In this document: piece after piece, positions 1 through 11,306 of the stretch
Numbering within the stretch: position 1 is the first letter of the stretch
Layout of the letters: each line of letters starts with the position of its first letter
Assembly: GCF_958450345.1 (NCBI RefSeq)
Contig: NC_088780.1
Span: forward strand, 67,107,533-67,171,532
Length of the DNA stretch: 64,000 bases
Direction: 5' to 3'
From: Calliphora vicina
Taxonomy: Eukaryota; Arthropoda; Insecta; Diptera; Calliphoridae
Made by a program: the position numbers and the translations under genes
The notes under the pieces: generated by a model
The model's input: only the letters and a program-made list of their open reading frames with translations
Told to the model about the DNA's origin: nothing
Databases searched by the model: none

Positions 1-1
1 G

Positions 2-1219
2 TTTAACAATAAGGACTACCTAGCATTAATGGACACGGTTGAAGAGAATAAAGACAGGTTACCGGATTTAAAAGTAGAGGACGGAATAGTGTATAAAAAA
101 GTTAAATTTAATACGACGGATATAGATAACGAAGAAGAATGTTGGAAAATATGGGTGCCAACTGAGCTAACTGATAGTTTAATTAGAAGATCCCATGTAG
201 ACAACACTTCACACGGAGGCATAACGAAAACGTTTCATAATATCCGTGAGTATTTTTATTGGCCATCCATGATAAAAGAGGTCAGAGATTTCGTTAGGAA
301 TTGTGGGGTTTGTAAAGAGATTAAACACCCAAGACAGACATTACGACCACCAATGGGATGCGAAGTCAAGACTGAAAGGCCGTTTCAAAAAATCTATATA
401 GATTTCTTAGGACCATACCCTCGAACTAAGTCCGGTAATACATTTATTTTCATAGTATTAGACCATAAAACCAAATACGTGTTATTGAAAGCTCTCTCGA
501 AGGCTACAACTAAGGCAGTGATCAAATTTTTAAGGGATGAATTATTTTACAAATTCGGAGTGCCTGAAGTCATACATTCTGACAATGGCAAACAATTCAC
601 ATCGGAAGCATTCAGGGAATTTTTGGAAATATTTGGAGTGAAACATATCCGTACCCCTATTTATACGCCACAATCTAACGCGAGCGAGAGAGTGAATCAG
701 ACTATACTTAGTTCTATTCGAAGCTTCTTAGACAGTGATCAGACCAAATGGGATGAAAATTTATCAAAAATAGAATGTTCCCTTAGGTCAACTATCCATT
801 CGTCGACAGGAGTTACACCATATTTTTCATTAACGGGTTATAATATGATAACACACGCCGATGCGTATGGGATCTTACGGGAACTTAAATCTATTGAAGA
901 TGGAGACATGTCAGTGCTACCCAAGTCATCCCGAATGCAATTAGTCCATCAGAGAGTAAATGAAAAACTTCACGACGCTTACCTTAGAAACGTAAAATCC
1001 TACAACCTTAAAAGTAGAACAATAAGATATACACCGGGTCAAGAAGTTTATAGAAAAAATTTTGTACAGAGTAAGTTCACAAAGGGCATTAATGCGAAAC
1101 TCTGTAGACCCTGGCTGAGGTGTCGAATAAGGAGAGTGGTAGGTAATAGCCAATATGAGGTCGAAAATCTCAAGGGACAGCTGATAGGAATAATACATGG
1201 TCAACACTTGAAACAATAG
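2..1219 (+). CDS. Ty3/gypsy pol, integrase part (5' end outside window)
   Basis: This is the 3' end of a Ty3/gypsy-type polyprotein. The frame is already open at base 2, so the protein starts left of the window; numbering below counts from the ATG at 29. It has an HHCC zinc-binding module (H56, H62, C92, C95) and then the integrase core with D125 (IDFLG), D185 (HSDNG) and E220 (NASERVN), the D,D,E triad that inserts retroviral-type cDNA. A basic C-terminal domain follows to the stop at 1217-1219. No stop or frameshift is visible in the part seen, so this copy may be recent. No reverse transcriptase is in view, so the lineage cannot be fixed. It differs in sequence from the mdg1/412-like element at 57-62 kb. 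No envelope gene follows. Confidence 0.9.
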   Translation, partial: FNNKDYLALMDTVEENKDRLPDLKVEDGIVYKKVKFNTTDIDNEEECWKIWVPTELTDSLIRRSHVDNTSHGGITKTFHNIREYFYWPSMIKEVRDFVRNCGVCKEIKHPRQTLRPPMGCEVKTERPFQKIYIDFLGPYPRTKSGNTFIFIVLDHKTKYVLLKALSKATTKAVIKFLRDELFYKFGVPEVIHSDNGKQFTSEAFREFLEIFGVKHIRTPIYTPQSNASERVNQTILSSIRSFLDSDQTKWDENLSKIECSLRSTIHSSTGVTPYFSLTGYNMITHADAYGILRELKSIEDGDMSVLPKSSRMQLVHQRVNEKLHDAYLRNVKSYNLKSRTIRYTPGQEVYRKNFVQSKFTKGINAKLCRPWLRCRIRRVVGNSQYEVENLKGQLIGIIHGQHLKQ

Positions 1220-2231
1220 GTATATTGGATTATGATTGGGAATACAGATCACAGAATACAGATTGTTCATATTTGTGAATGACATCTAATTCCATCTACA
1301 AACATTTTTCGCATGAAACAAAAGTTTCTGATTTTTCTTTTAAAAAGTAAAACTTATTTTTTTATACGCAAAATGATTGAGGAGATAATCATCCCGGACT
1401 AATATTTCACATGAAATATGTTCCCTTTAGCCATTTGTCGTTCACGAACTTTGTTCACATAAGAAAAAAAAATTCCCATGTTGTGAAATTTTCAGATAAA
1501 ATCAACTATTGTGAATGGATATTTCATGGGAACATAAATGTCACATGTTGTTCACAATAAGGTTGAGGAAATTATCAGGTATAGTTTCCATTTATTAGTA
1601 TTATTGCTTCGTTATGACAAAGTTGTTAGTGTTTTTGCTCAGACAATTTTGTTTTGACAACAAATGTCATTAATTGTTATGATGGATGTTTGTCAGGTAT
1701 AAACAGGGTGTAAGGTTTGCAAATAAAAGGGGGTTGCCAGAACCACAATTGATTTCCCAACTCTTTTCGCTCCGCAGGCTGCGAGAAAAGAGCTGGCTTT
1801 GTAACGGGCACCAGAGTTTTTCTATTTTTTTTCATATGTTTTATTACTTCTGGACACTTCCTCTGATTTGGCGATTTTTTATTATTTTTAATTATCCATC
1901 CCTGTGGATCATCACTAATACTACATATTGGGTACAACTATGATGGCGATGCAACCATGAAAAAACCGACGCCAAAGCATGCGCCACATACATTTTTTGA
2001 AGTGGCGTCCTTTTTGATCATTGAACGTGTGAAAGTCGTTGAGGTAGGTCATGGTACCAAGTTTTAAATAAATTAAAAGAAATAAAACGTGGCGGAAAAT
2101 AAGAAAAGAAAAACGAAACTTAGCCACACGTGTTTAAAAAAAAAAGGATCACCACCACCTAACCTGACCTCCTCAACGAATTAAAGTCTCCGGCCAGGAA
2201 TGTGCCACGGCCATATACAAAAAAAAAAAAC
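1220..2231 (+). other. Non-coding tail after the gypsy integrase
   Basis: This probably holds the 3' untranslated region and perhaps the 3' LTR of the first gypsy element, but I cannot delimit an LTR because its partner is outside the window. Near-repeats of ATATTTCA(C/T)... with GTTCCC lie at about 1400-1430 and 1510-1535. An imperfect hairpin with arms CTCTTTTCGC and GCGAGAAAAGAG lies at 1757-1796. Short open frames here overlap on both strands and look random. Confidence 0.5.
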
Positions 2232-2515
2232 AGCCTGGAGCACCTTCAAACCAACAACAGCCCGGAGCACCTACAAACAAAAGCCCGGAGCACCTACAAA
2301 CAAAAGCCCGGAGCATTTACAAAACAACAGCCCGGAGCACCTACAAACAAAAGCCCGGAGCACCTACAAACAAAAGCCCGGAGCATCTACAAAACAACAG
2401 CCCGGAGCACCTACAAACAAAAGCCCGGAGCATCTACAAAACAACAGCTCGGAGCACCTACAAACAACAGCCCGAAGCACCTATCTACAACAGCCAGGAG
2501 TACCTATCTACAACA
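2232..2515. repeat. 23/24-bp minisatellite
   Basis: About twelve tandem copies of a unit such as AGCCCGGAGCACCTACAAAC plus 3-4 bases. A 23-bp form alternates with a 24-bp form that carries one extra A. The period is not a multiple of three, so the repetitive peptides read in different frames are by-products and not proteins. Confidence 0.9.
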
Positions 2516-2877
2516 TCTATCCAATCGGAAGGTTGCAGCCGGCGGAAAAAGACAATTGTTGTTTTAAGTCCACAGGTAACATTTAATAACGAGGATTTAC
2601 CATCCAGTCTATATAGATAATAATATTAATAAAAGCCTATATAGAAAATAATATTAACATAATAATAATACCTAAACGAAAAAAAAAAAAATAATATAAA
2701 ATTTATCTAAATCTATTAGGTTTAATTTGACCATAAGAATAATAGAATAAAATATATAGAATTAGATTTAAACTAATGAAAAATATTTCTAAATAAATAA
2801 TATAGAGAACATAATAAATGAAAGACTATGGACTTAAAAACAAAATTCTAATTATTGAATAGTAAAATTAAACTTGT
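2516..2877. other. AT-rich spacer
   Basis: Very AT-rich sequence between two tandem arrays, with short TAATAATATT-like runs. I see no gene or defined element. Confidence 0.5.
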
Positions 2878-3925
2878 AAATATTTAAATAAATGTTTATT
2901 TTATTAAATATATAAATACTTTTTTAACTAAATAAATACTTATTTGACTAAATAAATAACTATTTAAAGGGTTAAATAACTATTTGACAACATAAATAAA
3001 TATTTGATCTTAAATAACTAAATAAAAACTTAAATAACAATATAAATACTTAATTAACTACATAAATACTTATTTGACTACATAAATAACTATTTGAAAT
3101 GTTAAATAACTATTTAAAAACTTAAATAACAATATAAATACTTATTTAACTACATAAATACTTATTTGACTACATAAATAACTATTTGAAATGTTAAATA
3201 ACTATTTAAAAACTTAAATAACTATTTAAAAACATAAATAACAATATAAATACTTATTTAACTACATAAAGACTTATTTGACTACATAAATAACTATTTG
3301 AAATGTTAAATAACTATTTAAAAAGTTAAATAACTAAATAAAAACTTAAATAACTATTTAAAAACTTAAATAACAATATAAATACTTATTTAACTACATA
3401 AATACTTATTTGACTACATAAATAACTATTTGAAATGTTAAATAACTATTTAAAAACTTAAATAACTATTTAAAAACTTAAATAACAATATAAATACTTA
3501 TTTAACTACATAAAGACTTATTTGACTACATAAATAACTATTTGAAATGTTAAATAACTATTTAAAAAGTTAAATAACTAAATAAAAACTTAAATAACTA
3601 AATAAAAGCTTAAATAACTAAATAAAAACTTAAATGACTAAATAAAAGCATAAATAACTAAATAAATACTACATTATAATAAATAATTAAATAAATAAAT
3701 AATAAAAATGCTAAATAAATAACAATTTGGCTACATAAGTACTTAAATAACTAAATAAAAACTTATTTAACTACATAAATACTTATTTAACAAATTAAAT
3801 AATTTTTTTTTTGACTAAATCAATAATTTTTTTGACTAAATAAATAATTAAATGAATTCCTAAATACCTAAATAACTACATAAATACTTATTTGACTAAA
3901 TAAATACTTGAAAAGCTAGATAAAC
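2878..3925. repeat. AT-rich array of 20-bp units with higher-order structure
   Basis: The array is built from 20-bp units such as AAATAACTATTTAAAAACTT and ATAAATACTTATTTGACTAC. The landmark AACAATATAAATACT recurs at 3036, 3128, 3240, 3372 and 3484. These spacings are 92, 112, 132 and 112 bp, so the higher-order copies differ by whole 20-bp units. The flanks degenerate into looser TAAATAACTAAATAAA repeats. No coding potential is seen. Confidence 0.9.
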
Positions 3926-4966
3926 AATTTTTTTTGATTAACAAACTTAATGAATTTAATAGCTGAATTAATAAATTTCTTAAGTTACTAAATAAAAGCT
4001 TAATAAATGAAAGTAAAATAAAAATCGAATGGTTTAGAAATTAAATATTTTTCAAAACTATTGAATTAAAACATAGATAAAAGATTTAAAAATTAAAATA
4101 CAGTGAAAAGATTTTACAATTCATTTACTAAGTTTTTCTTTATATATAAAGGAAGAAAACCCAAAGATATTTTTTAAATATTAACTTTTGTTTTGAATAA
4201 TAAGATTATTATCGTTGAGATTGTTATGCTAGATTTATAATGATTTTTAATTGTTTGAGAACAGATTATTAGTATTAACAAACTTATTTATGATCAATAA
4301 ATATGGATTTATATACATTGTACATTTATAAAGAAAATATGTGTTAAACATTTAATAGTGTGGTTGAAATGTAACTATTGTGGTGGTAAGTTGCGATTAG
4401 GGACATTATTCAAATATTTTTTTTTCTATGCAGGCGACGAGTAATGTCACGGATGACTGAAATAAGTCATACGGGGTGGGTTGCCTGTCCAGGACAACAA
4501 CACCTATTCCTGGCAATAAGATCCTGAGCGTACAAGAGTGAAATTTGTTTTTTTTGTCATCAAATGTCCGTCCGATCATCAAGTGAATACCTAGCGGTTA
4601 TTTGTTTTTTTTTCGTTCATCGTTATTTATGTGATTTGCTTAAACATCAACAAAATCTTGGCACGTTTATTAATTGTGATGGCCTTAGGTAGACAAGATC
4701 CCTCCCAACCCGACGAGCTATAGCCGTAAGACCTAACGTGCCACCGTCTACCGACAAGCAAAAAGGTTTTCATACATTACACGTATTTTTTTACACATAA
4801 TGTATTCATCATCATTGTGAAGTGCTTCGAAGTGACTTCATATATGTTTACATTAACCCATTAGGAGACAATTATAAATATTATTTATTACCTTGTCATA
4901 CAGACTTTATTTATTAAAGGTCCGATAACTTAAAAATTAATTAATATTGTATTGTACTTTATACTA
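3926..4966. other. Spacer with a GC-richer island (about 4430-4770)
   Basis: AT-rich flanks surround about 340 bp of clearly higher GC content around 4430-4540 and 4670-4770. The island has no long open frame and matches no family I recognise. It could be an LTR, the 3' end of a retroelement or single-copy DNA. Confidence 0.35.
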
Positions 4967-5095
4967 AGGGCCATTATTACAACTTGCCTTTATGTTCGTA
5001 ATAGTAATAGTTAACTTTAAGGGTACCTTTTTCTATTCCTTAAAGTTTCACCTTTCACTATTTCGAACATAAGGGCAAGTTGTAATAATGGCCCT
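4967..5095. mobile_element. 129-bp foldback MITE
   Basis: The ends AAGGGCCATTATTACAACTT and its near-perfect inverse enclose a short centre that is also partly self-complementary. The whole unit can fold into one hairpin of about 50-bp arms. It has no coding capacity. The superfamily is unassigned because no clear target duplication is seen. Confidence 0.85.
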
Positions 5096-5216
5096 AATTT
5101 GTTAATTTAATTTGTCTATACAAAATATTAATTTAATATTTTCAAACTTATTACTTTCGACTATTATTAGTATACATTTTATAAATGCTTGTGTGAACTA
5201 ATTTGTATAATAAGTA

Positions 5217-5468
5217 AAGGTAGGGTCACACACGGCAAATATTTGCTCAAAAAAGCGTAACCACTTTTTTAGCACAAATTTGTTTAACGTGTTCACTCTT
5301 ACAAGTGTTTTGTAAGATCAAACAGCATGGAATAAAATAAAACTAAATTTTTTGTTTTGAATCATCCTAAGTAAAATAAGTTTTTGAAATAAATAAAAGA
5401 ATTCAAATGTATTTTATTTAGTGGTTACGTCTTTTTCGTCAAATATTTGTCATGTGTGACCCTACCTT
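5217..5468. mobile_element. 252-bp MITE with TAGGGTCACACA ends
   Basis: The terminal inverted repeats are about 45 bp. The left end is AAGGTAGGGTCACACACGGC and the right end, read inverted, is AAGGTAGGGTCACACATGAC. The arms continue through CAAATATTTG and GTAACCAC with a few mismatches. Related ends (AAGGTAGGATCACAC) occur at 29420 and 53806. It is non-coding. Confidence 0.8.
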
Positions 5469-5647
5469 AAATATTACCATAACAATAAAAAAAATTTTGT
5501 TTTTAGTAAGAATTGTGCTAAATTTTCCAATTATTGATAAATTCACTGACATTTATTGTTGTTGTAGCAGCAGTGATTGCTGAGTTGACAGCCCTTGGCC
5601 GAGTGAACTCGGGTCATTCCGGTGCGTAGAACTGCCTGTTGTGGGAA

Positions 5648-7669
5648 CAGTGTAGCCAGATGTGGGGATTTGTCCCCAAACTGGGGATTTCAAGATTTTT
5701 TTGGGGACAGAATTTCGTGGGGAGGGATTTGGGGATTTTAACAAAATTTGGGGATTTACATGCATTTTTGGGGATTTTACATTTTTAGACATTCTTTATT
5801 TAAATTTTATAGTGCTTGTATCGGTAATTAAAAATGTTAATTACATTTCTTCAGAATTTGACGAAAATGACAAAAATTTTAGATATGCATTTCGAGACTT
5901 TTTTTGCTCCCAGGCCACAATTTACTTTGATAATCTAAAAATTAAAAAAAGGTTTCAAAAAATGTTCACAGATGTTAAATTGTTTTAAATTCTTGCTAAA
6001 AATACAAAGCTGAATCATTCTCTAAGAGCTATTTTTTGAATTCGTATTTAAATATTAATTATCTTTATGTTCTATTTCAATGAGTTTTTCAGTGCTCTTT
6101 TAAATGGTACTTAAATGGCCAACGTTAGTTATTTAAAATTTATTTAAGTTTCATAAACTCCAAAGCAAAAACTCCACTTCCGATGCGGTGTCTTCTTTGT
6201 CCATTTTCTTACCAATAATTTTATTTTTTAATAAACTTTAATTTTTTTATTGGGTAAAACGTACAAATTTTTGTTTTGGTTGAACACCTGTTTTATGCAA
6301 AATTATCGATAATTGTTTGACATTTAGTAGTGCTACCATAATTCTATCATCATTTAAATAAGAAAAATTATATAGCACTGAAAAACTCGGCTGTGCCGAA
6401 TCTTATATACCCTTCACCAAATTATACTTCAAAATAAAAATTTTAAATATTTTTAAGTAAACAAAATTAATTTTTATTTTTAAAAGTAGTTTTTTTTCAT
6501 TTTTTTTAAGGGTTTTTTTCTTTATTCATTACAAAAAATTCAAATTATAAATTATGCCTCAGCGCCTTAAAGGCTTTTTAGAGGCAACATTTTTTAAATT
6601 TTTTTTTTTCAAATTGTTTTTTAAATTTAAATTTTTTTTTTAAATTTTTTTTTAATATTTAGTAAAAAAAAATTTGGTGAAAAAAAATCGGGTTAAAAAA
6701 TATTTTTTCCGTTTTTGACCCTACAATGGGTCCAACATACTATGGTCATAGTAATCTAGATATAGGTCAAAAATAGAGGTTGTCCTGGTTTTTTCCTTAT
6801 ATCTGGACCGATTTTCTAGATTTTAAACAGCAACCGAGCCGGAAGAATTCCGAAGATATTGATGTATGAATCGGGTATGTAAGTTATTTGGGGGCTTCGG
6901 AAAGTTGATTTCTACAGATAGACAGTCAGACGGACATGGCTATAATCGAATACAGTATCCATCTTATATATCAATTGTATTGCAAATTAAGTTAAAGTTC
7001 TAAATTCGAATCTTAACCTTTAACTTATGAGGTGGCGGTAAATTTTACACCCTCTTTTCATTTTTTTAAAGTTTTATCAAAAAGGCATGCGAAATAAAGT
7101 GCCTGGATTTTTGTTTCAATTAACATTTTGCTTTATTTTTTTAATTTTTTTAAATTAAAATTGTTGTATCTTATTTTTGAAAAGCAAATATTAACGAAAA
7201 AATGTTTTTTAAAGTAAAATTTTTTGCAAAAATTATAAGGTGTAAAATTTACACCACATCTGTGACTATGTCAAAAATTTTCACGTCATAAGTTAAAGGT
7301 TAATTATGTACTAAAAGGTGAACTGAATTTACATTTTTTAAAAAAACATAATTTTTTGGGATAAAAAATTCAAACCCCTACATTTTAAAAATCGAATATT
7401 AAAAACTCTTGATTTCTCAAGGAGTCCTAAAAAATAATATCTTCTAAACAAGTTGTTCCAAAATCGATGAATCAACTTTTTGTAAAACGGACAATAGTAA
7501 AATTTTGTATTAACAATATAATATAAGTTTTTTTTTTTAATTTTGTTTTTTAAAAATACATATAAACTTACGGGTACAAACTTGGGGATTTAAATTTTGA
7601 AATGGGGATTTTTTGGGGACATCGACTTTCAAATTGGGGACATGAGGTAAACTTTGTCTGGCAACACTG
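5648..7669. mobile_element. 2.0-kb hAT-type element, 8-bp TSD TGTGGGAA
   Basis: The ends are CAGTGTAGCCAGA and, inverted, CAGTGTTGCCAGA. They are flanked by perfect 8-bp direct repeats TGTGGGAA at 5640-5647 and 7670-7677, the duplication length of hAT elements. TGGGGATTT motifs cluster just inside both ends (about 5660-5775 and 7575-7645) and are candidate transposase-binding sites. The interior has only short decayed frames, so this copy is non-autonomous. An INE-1-class element sits inside it. Confidence 0.85.
6371..6985. mobile_element. INE-1/mini-me class element nested in the hAT
   Basis: It begins near a terminal hairpin TTCGGC-TGT-GCCGAA followed by ATATACCCTTCACC. It ends with the GACAGTCAGACGGACATGGC tract and the TATATA stretch typical of the dipteran INE-1/mini-me superfamily (Helentron-derived, non-autonomous). 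The interior is T-rich. Boundaries are approximate. Confidence 0.7.
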
Positions 7670-7683
7670 TGTGGGAATGACAT

Positions 7684-7830
7684 TTATTGATGCAGAAATT
7701 GAAACGCAGACATTTTTCTCATTTTCTTTTGAACTAACCTAAACCTGTTTAATACACACAGTACCTCTTCAACACCTCGCCTTCAAACTTCGTCTGTCTA
7801 CCTTTCAATTTCTGCATTTTAAACGTAGAC
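7684..7830. mobile_element. Short derivative of the GCAGAAATTGAAA MITE family
   Basis: The inverted arms ATGCAGAAATTGAAACGCAG and TTTCAATTTCTGCAT match the ends of the 339-bp PIF/Harbinger-type MITE at 27132-27470, with most of its interior missing. The terminal bases are diverged and no TSD is evident. Confidence 0.65.
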
Positions 7831-8334
7831 TATGCGCATTTCACTAGTTGCTTAGGCCAGATCATCAGGAAACCTTTTCCCAAAAGGCTTTAGAAAAACT
7901 AAAGATATTATACAAATCAAACTATAGAGTGAATGAGAATTACAGACACTCAAGCTTTATTTGTAAAAATATCAAAGCTTAAACAAAAAATCAACAATAA
8001 ACAATGAGCTTATCTGTTCTTACATTTTGTTTTTTATTTATGTATTTATATTATTGAAATATTTACAACATTTTTAGAACATTGAAAATATTGTTAAGCG
8101 TTCTGAGCATAAGTATTTTTTATACAAGACTTTTAAAATCAACAAGTTGACAACACCGTTAGTAAATGTCACGTTGAAACGTAAAGAAATTCTGTTTTTA
8201 ACAGGTTCAGACGTTACAGTTACGTTACATTTTGTCACTATAACTGCTTTAACTACTTTACACACAATAGAAACGATCAGCTGTTCGTTCCGTTAAGGTT
8301 ACATTACATTACAGTCGGCTAATCCACCCTTAAG
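7831..8334. other. Spacer, nothing recognised
   Basis: AT-rich DNA. The short minus-strand open frame near 8074-8265 has no recognisable motif. Confidence 0.4.
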
Positions 8335-8595
8335 GCCCTAATTGTGTAAATCACGTCACCAAAGTGATGTTTATGTGCAAAGCAAAAACAACATTTCACA
8401 CATTTTAAAAATTTGTTTTTGTTTTGTGTACACAATTTTCAAATTATGAAAGGCAAATCAACGCTTGAATTTTTGTGCGTTTGTTTGGTTCACAATTTGT
8501 ACATAAAACAAAAACAAATTTTTGAAATGTGTGAATTGTTGTTTTTGCTTTGCACATAAATATCACTTTGGTGACGTGATTTACAAAATTAGGGC
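8335..8595. mobile_element. 261-bp MITE with ~100-bp inverted arms
   Basis: The left arm starts GCCCTAATTGTGTAAATCAC and the right arm, inverted, starts GCCCTAATTTTGTAAATCAC. Both continue through GTCACCAAAGTGAT and GCAAAGCAAAAACAAC. The arms are nearly identical over about 100 bp, which leaves only a short loop. It is non-coding. Confidence 0.88.
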
Positions 8596-9054
8596 ATAAA
8601 TGAAAATATACAAGTAGTCAGTAGAATATAAGACTGTAACGGAAATTAAACTTTTGCTATTAGTGCCCAATGTTTCTTAAAATATACAACCGATTAATAC
8701 TGTCCAGGGAAGAATCTATAGTCAGGAACTCTTTCAAATAGTTCAATATCAATTAAGAACTAATTTTCCCACAATCTAATATTTTTTATAGTTATAAATT
8801 CAATTCAACCATTATAATATTTTTTACTAAAAATAATCAAAGGTATTTATAATAAATCATTTTTTTATTTTTATGTTAGTTTTTTATAGCCTAGATCGAA
8901 CAGAATTCTAATTATTTTTTTTCAATTATGGCCTATTATATAATAAACAATATAAAATAGACTTTAAGCTATTTTAATCGAAACTGAATATGTGGTAATT
9001 TTTTGAATAGTTGTATCCATTGACATTAAAGGGTTAATCTAAGTTAATACATAT
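8596..9054. other. Spacer, nothing recognised
   Basis: AT-rich sequence without a gene, clear repeat end or long open frame. Confidence 0.4.
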
Positions 9055-9432
9055 TTTGATTATTAATTGCGATTCTGCTAATATTTCGCCAGCATATGTT
9101 CACACCACAACCGCCCTGTCATGTTTAGACCCTAAAATAACTGTTTCGAAATCAATTCTAAAATCATTCAGTATTTTTTACTAAATAACAAATATTTTAT
9201 TCCGTACCTTTTAATTACATTGATTCAAGTCTTAATTAAACATTTTGAAAGTCTTATTTTTTGAATTGTAACTTCTTGCAGTAATATTTATAAATTTATA
9301 GAAGGAGCTATCAGACCACTCATCTACAGTCATCGAAAGACTTCCTTTATCTTTACTTATTAGTCGAATTTCAGAAACAATACAATTTTTGTAAGTCAAA
9401 TTTAAAGATATATGTACATTAGAGTGCTCCAA
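9055..9432 (-). pseudogene. hAT transposase fragment
   Basis: On the minus strand a short frame contains SMTVDEWSDSSFYKFINI. This is the conserved hAT motif around the first catalytic aspartate (S-x-T-x-DEW). The flanking sequence aligns, inverted, with 34930-35270, a second decayed copy of the same transposase family. Only about 100 residues survive here and the frame is closed on both sides. It abuts at 9420 a different repeat that starts TAGAGTGCTCC. It is a dead fragment. Confidence 0.7.
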
Positions 9433-9849
9433 GATTGTATGGACGAAAAAAACTTTCTAGGTACAGGCCGTCCCCCCCTCTAGAATTGTTCTATGTATTG
9501 TAGAAACACGTTGTGTAAAATATTAGGATGATAGGATAACGTTAACTGGTGGCGCAACGACGCTGAAGTTTTGAGGTGCATTTACAAGGGGAAAATATGC
9601 AATTTTTTCAGTTTTTGTAAAAATTTTGCATTAAATAATGACTTTTACAATTTAATTTAAAAGAATCGAAATGTGTACGTAATTGTCGTTATAATAAGAT
9701 ATAAAAGACTAAAATTGGTGAAAAAATGTTAAAGTTATTAGAAAATCGCCAGGCCATTAACGTGTCTCAGGCCACTAGAACAAGAAATTTATGAACAAAA
9801 TTAACATATTTTGAGAAATATTAAAATAAAAGCTTATTTTTACTTAAAA
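9433..9849. repeat. Outer part of dispersed repeat family A
   Basis: This stretch (GTTTTGAGGTGCATTTACAA... to ...GCCATTAACGTGTCTCAGGC) is also found at about 20300-20510, at 26930-27130 continuing at 27474, and in part at 28625-28670. It leads into the palindrome at 9850. It is non-coding. Confidence 0.7.
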
Positions 9850-10450
9850 TATATCCATATTTACTTTTATATGAATTTTTGTCCTCGTAGGATACCGTTA
9901 AACTATTCGCAGGTATGACCAAAAAAATTAAATTTTTTTAACGGCAGTTTCAAAACTCCAATTTCAAATTTTTAAACATTTTGTTAAACAAATTTCAGAA
10001 TTTTTTGATCATCAAATGGGGATTTATTGACAACATAATAGGGAATAAAAATGTGAAAAAAGTATGTCAATACCTCCCATAGTTTTTCCGTACCTGCGAT
10101 ATAAATTTTTCGATTTTCGAGAAAAACTAATTTTTTGGCCATATTTTGGGGAATGACCAGAATTTCCTTACTGTAATGATTTTTAAGTAAAAGCTATTCA
10201 GAATAATATAGTCCAGGTAATTTTAAATATAGTCTGAAAGTTTTACTAAAATCGGAAAACTTTAACCCTTAAATCGTGAAGGTCAAAAGTCAATTTTTTC
10301 AATATTTGGAATTTCTCATGGAAAGATAGCGAAATATTATATATTTTTGGGCCGATTTTGATGAAACTTAAGAAAAATATAAAATGAAGTCTAGTATTTA
10401 CAATAACAGTACAAAAATGGAAATTAACCCTTAATAGCACTTGGGGTCCA
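9850..10450. repeat. Left arm of a ~600-bp palindrome (family A)
   Basis: This arm is the inverse of 10495-10813 joined to 15333-15622, with scattered mismatches. Landmarks include CGCAGGTATGACC, AATCCCCATGTGATGATC-like sequence, GTAAGGAAATTCTGG and TTAACCCTTAA. The loop (10451-10494) is about 45 bp. Parts of the same arm recur at 20570-20890, 28190-28510 and, inverted, 33185-33395. Confidence 0.88.
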
Positions 10451-10494
10451 AATGACCCTCAACTTTTAAAATCACGAAAAACACATTAATTTTG

Positions 10495-10813
10495 ACCCCA
10501 AGTACTCTTAAGGGTTAATTTCCATTTTTGTACTGTTATTGTGAATACTAGACTTCATTTTATATTTTTCTTAAGTTTCATCAAAATCGGCCCAAAAATA
10601 TATAATATTTCGCTATCATTCCATGAGAAATTCCAAATATTGAAAAAATTTACCTTTGACCTTCACGATTTAAGGGTTAAAGTTTTCCGATTTTAGTAAA
10701 ACTTTCAGACTATATTTAAAATTACCTGGACTATATTATTCTGAATAGCTTTTACTTAAAAATCATTACAGTAAGGAAATTCTGGTCATTCCCCAAAATA
10801 TGGCCAAAAAATT
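10495..10813. repeat. Right arm of the palindrome, inner half
   Basis: This is the inner 319 bp of the right arm. It stops at CAAAAAATT (10805-10813), where the MULE is inserted. The remaining outer half resumes at 15333 with the same nine bases. Confidence 0.88.
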
Positions 10814-11140
10814 GGTACCGTGAAATAGCTCCCAAATGAAATAACTCCCCACGAAAAAATGAAATAACACCCAACAAATTTTTCATACAACTTGGGACTT
10901 ATTTCATTATGAAATAAATCCTAACGCATAGGGAGTTATTTCATAATTTTTTGTTGGGAGTTATTTCATAATGCAATAACTCCCAATGAAACAACTCCCT
11001 ATGAAATTTTGGTTGGGTTTTATTTCATTTTACTTTGGGAATTAGGAGTTATTTCACTGCATTGGGAGTTATTTCATTTTTGTTAGTTGCTATTTATTGT
11101 TGGGAGTTATTTCATTTCTGTTGGGAGTTATTTCATATTG
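10814..11140. repeat. Left terminal array of GAAATAACTCCC motifs
   Basis: Roughly fifteen copies of ATGAAATAACTCCCA or its inverse GGGAGTTATTTCAT occur in both orientations, irregularly spaced. They extend far beyond the short perfect terminal repeat. Dense subterminal motifs of this kind usually serve as transposase-binding sites; here that is inferred. Confidence 0.85.
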
Positions 11141-11306
11141 CTTAAATTTACATCGAAATAAATTCTGATGTTTTTGTAACGGTTCTTAAGAACAGCAAAT
11201 ATAGATGGTAAATAAATATTAGCAACGAAATAAGTAATTTTATTTTAAATAATTCAGTTCTTGTTAAAGTTTTGGTGAGTAAAGATCGTTGTGTGCTGAT
11301 AAAAAA

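Noticed and set aside
2200..2586. Two overlapping proline/threonine-rich frames of 121 and 128 codons
   Set aside because: Generated by the 23/24-bp minisatellite. The same peptide words appear in different frames.
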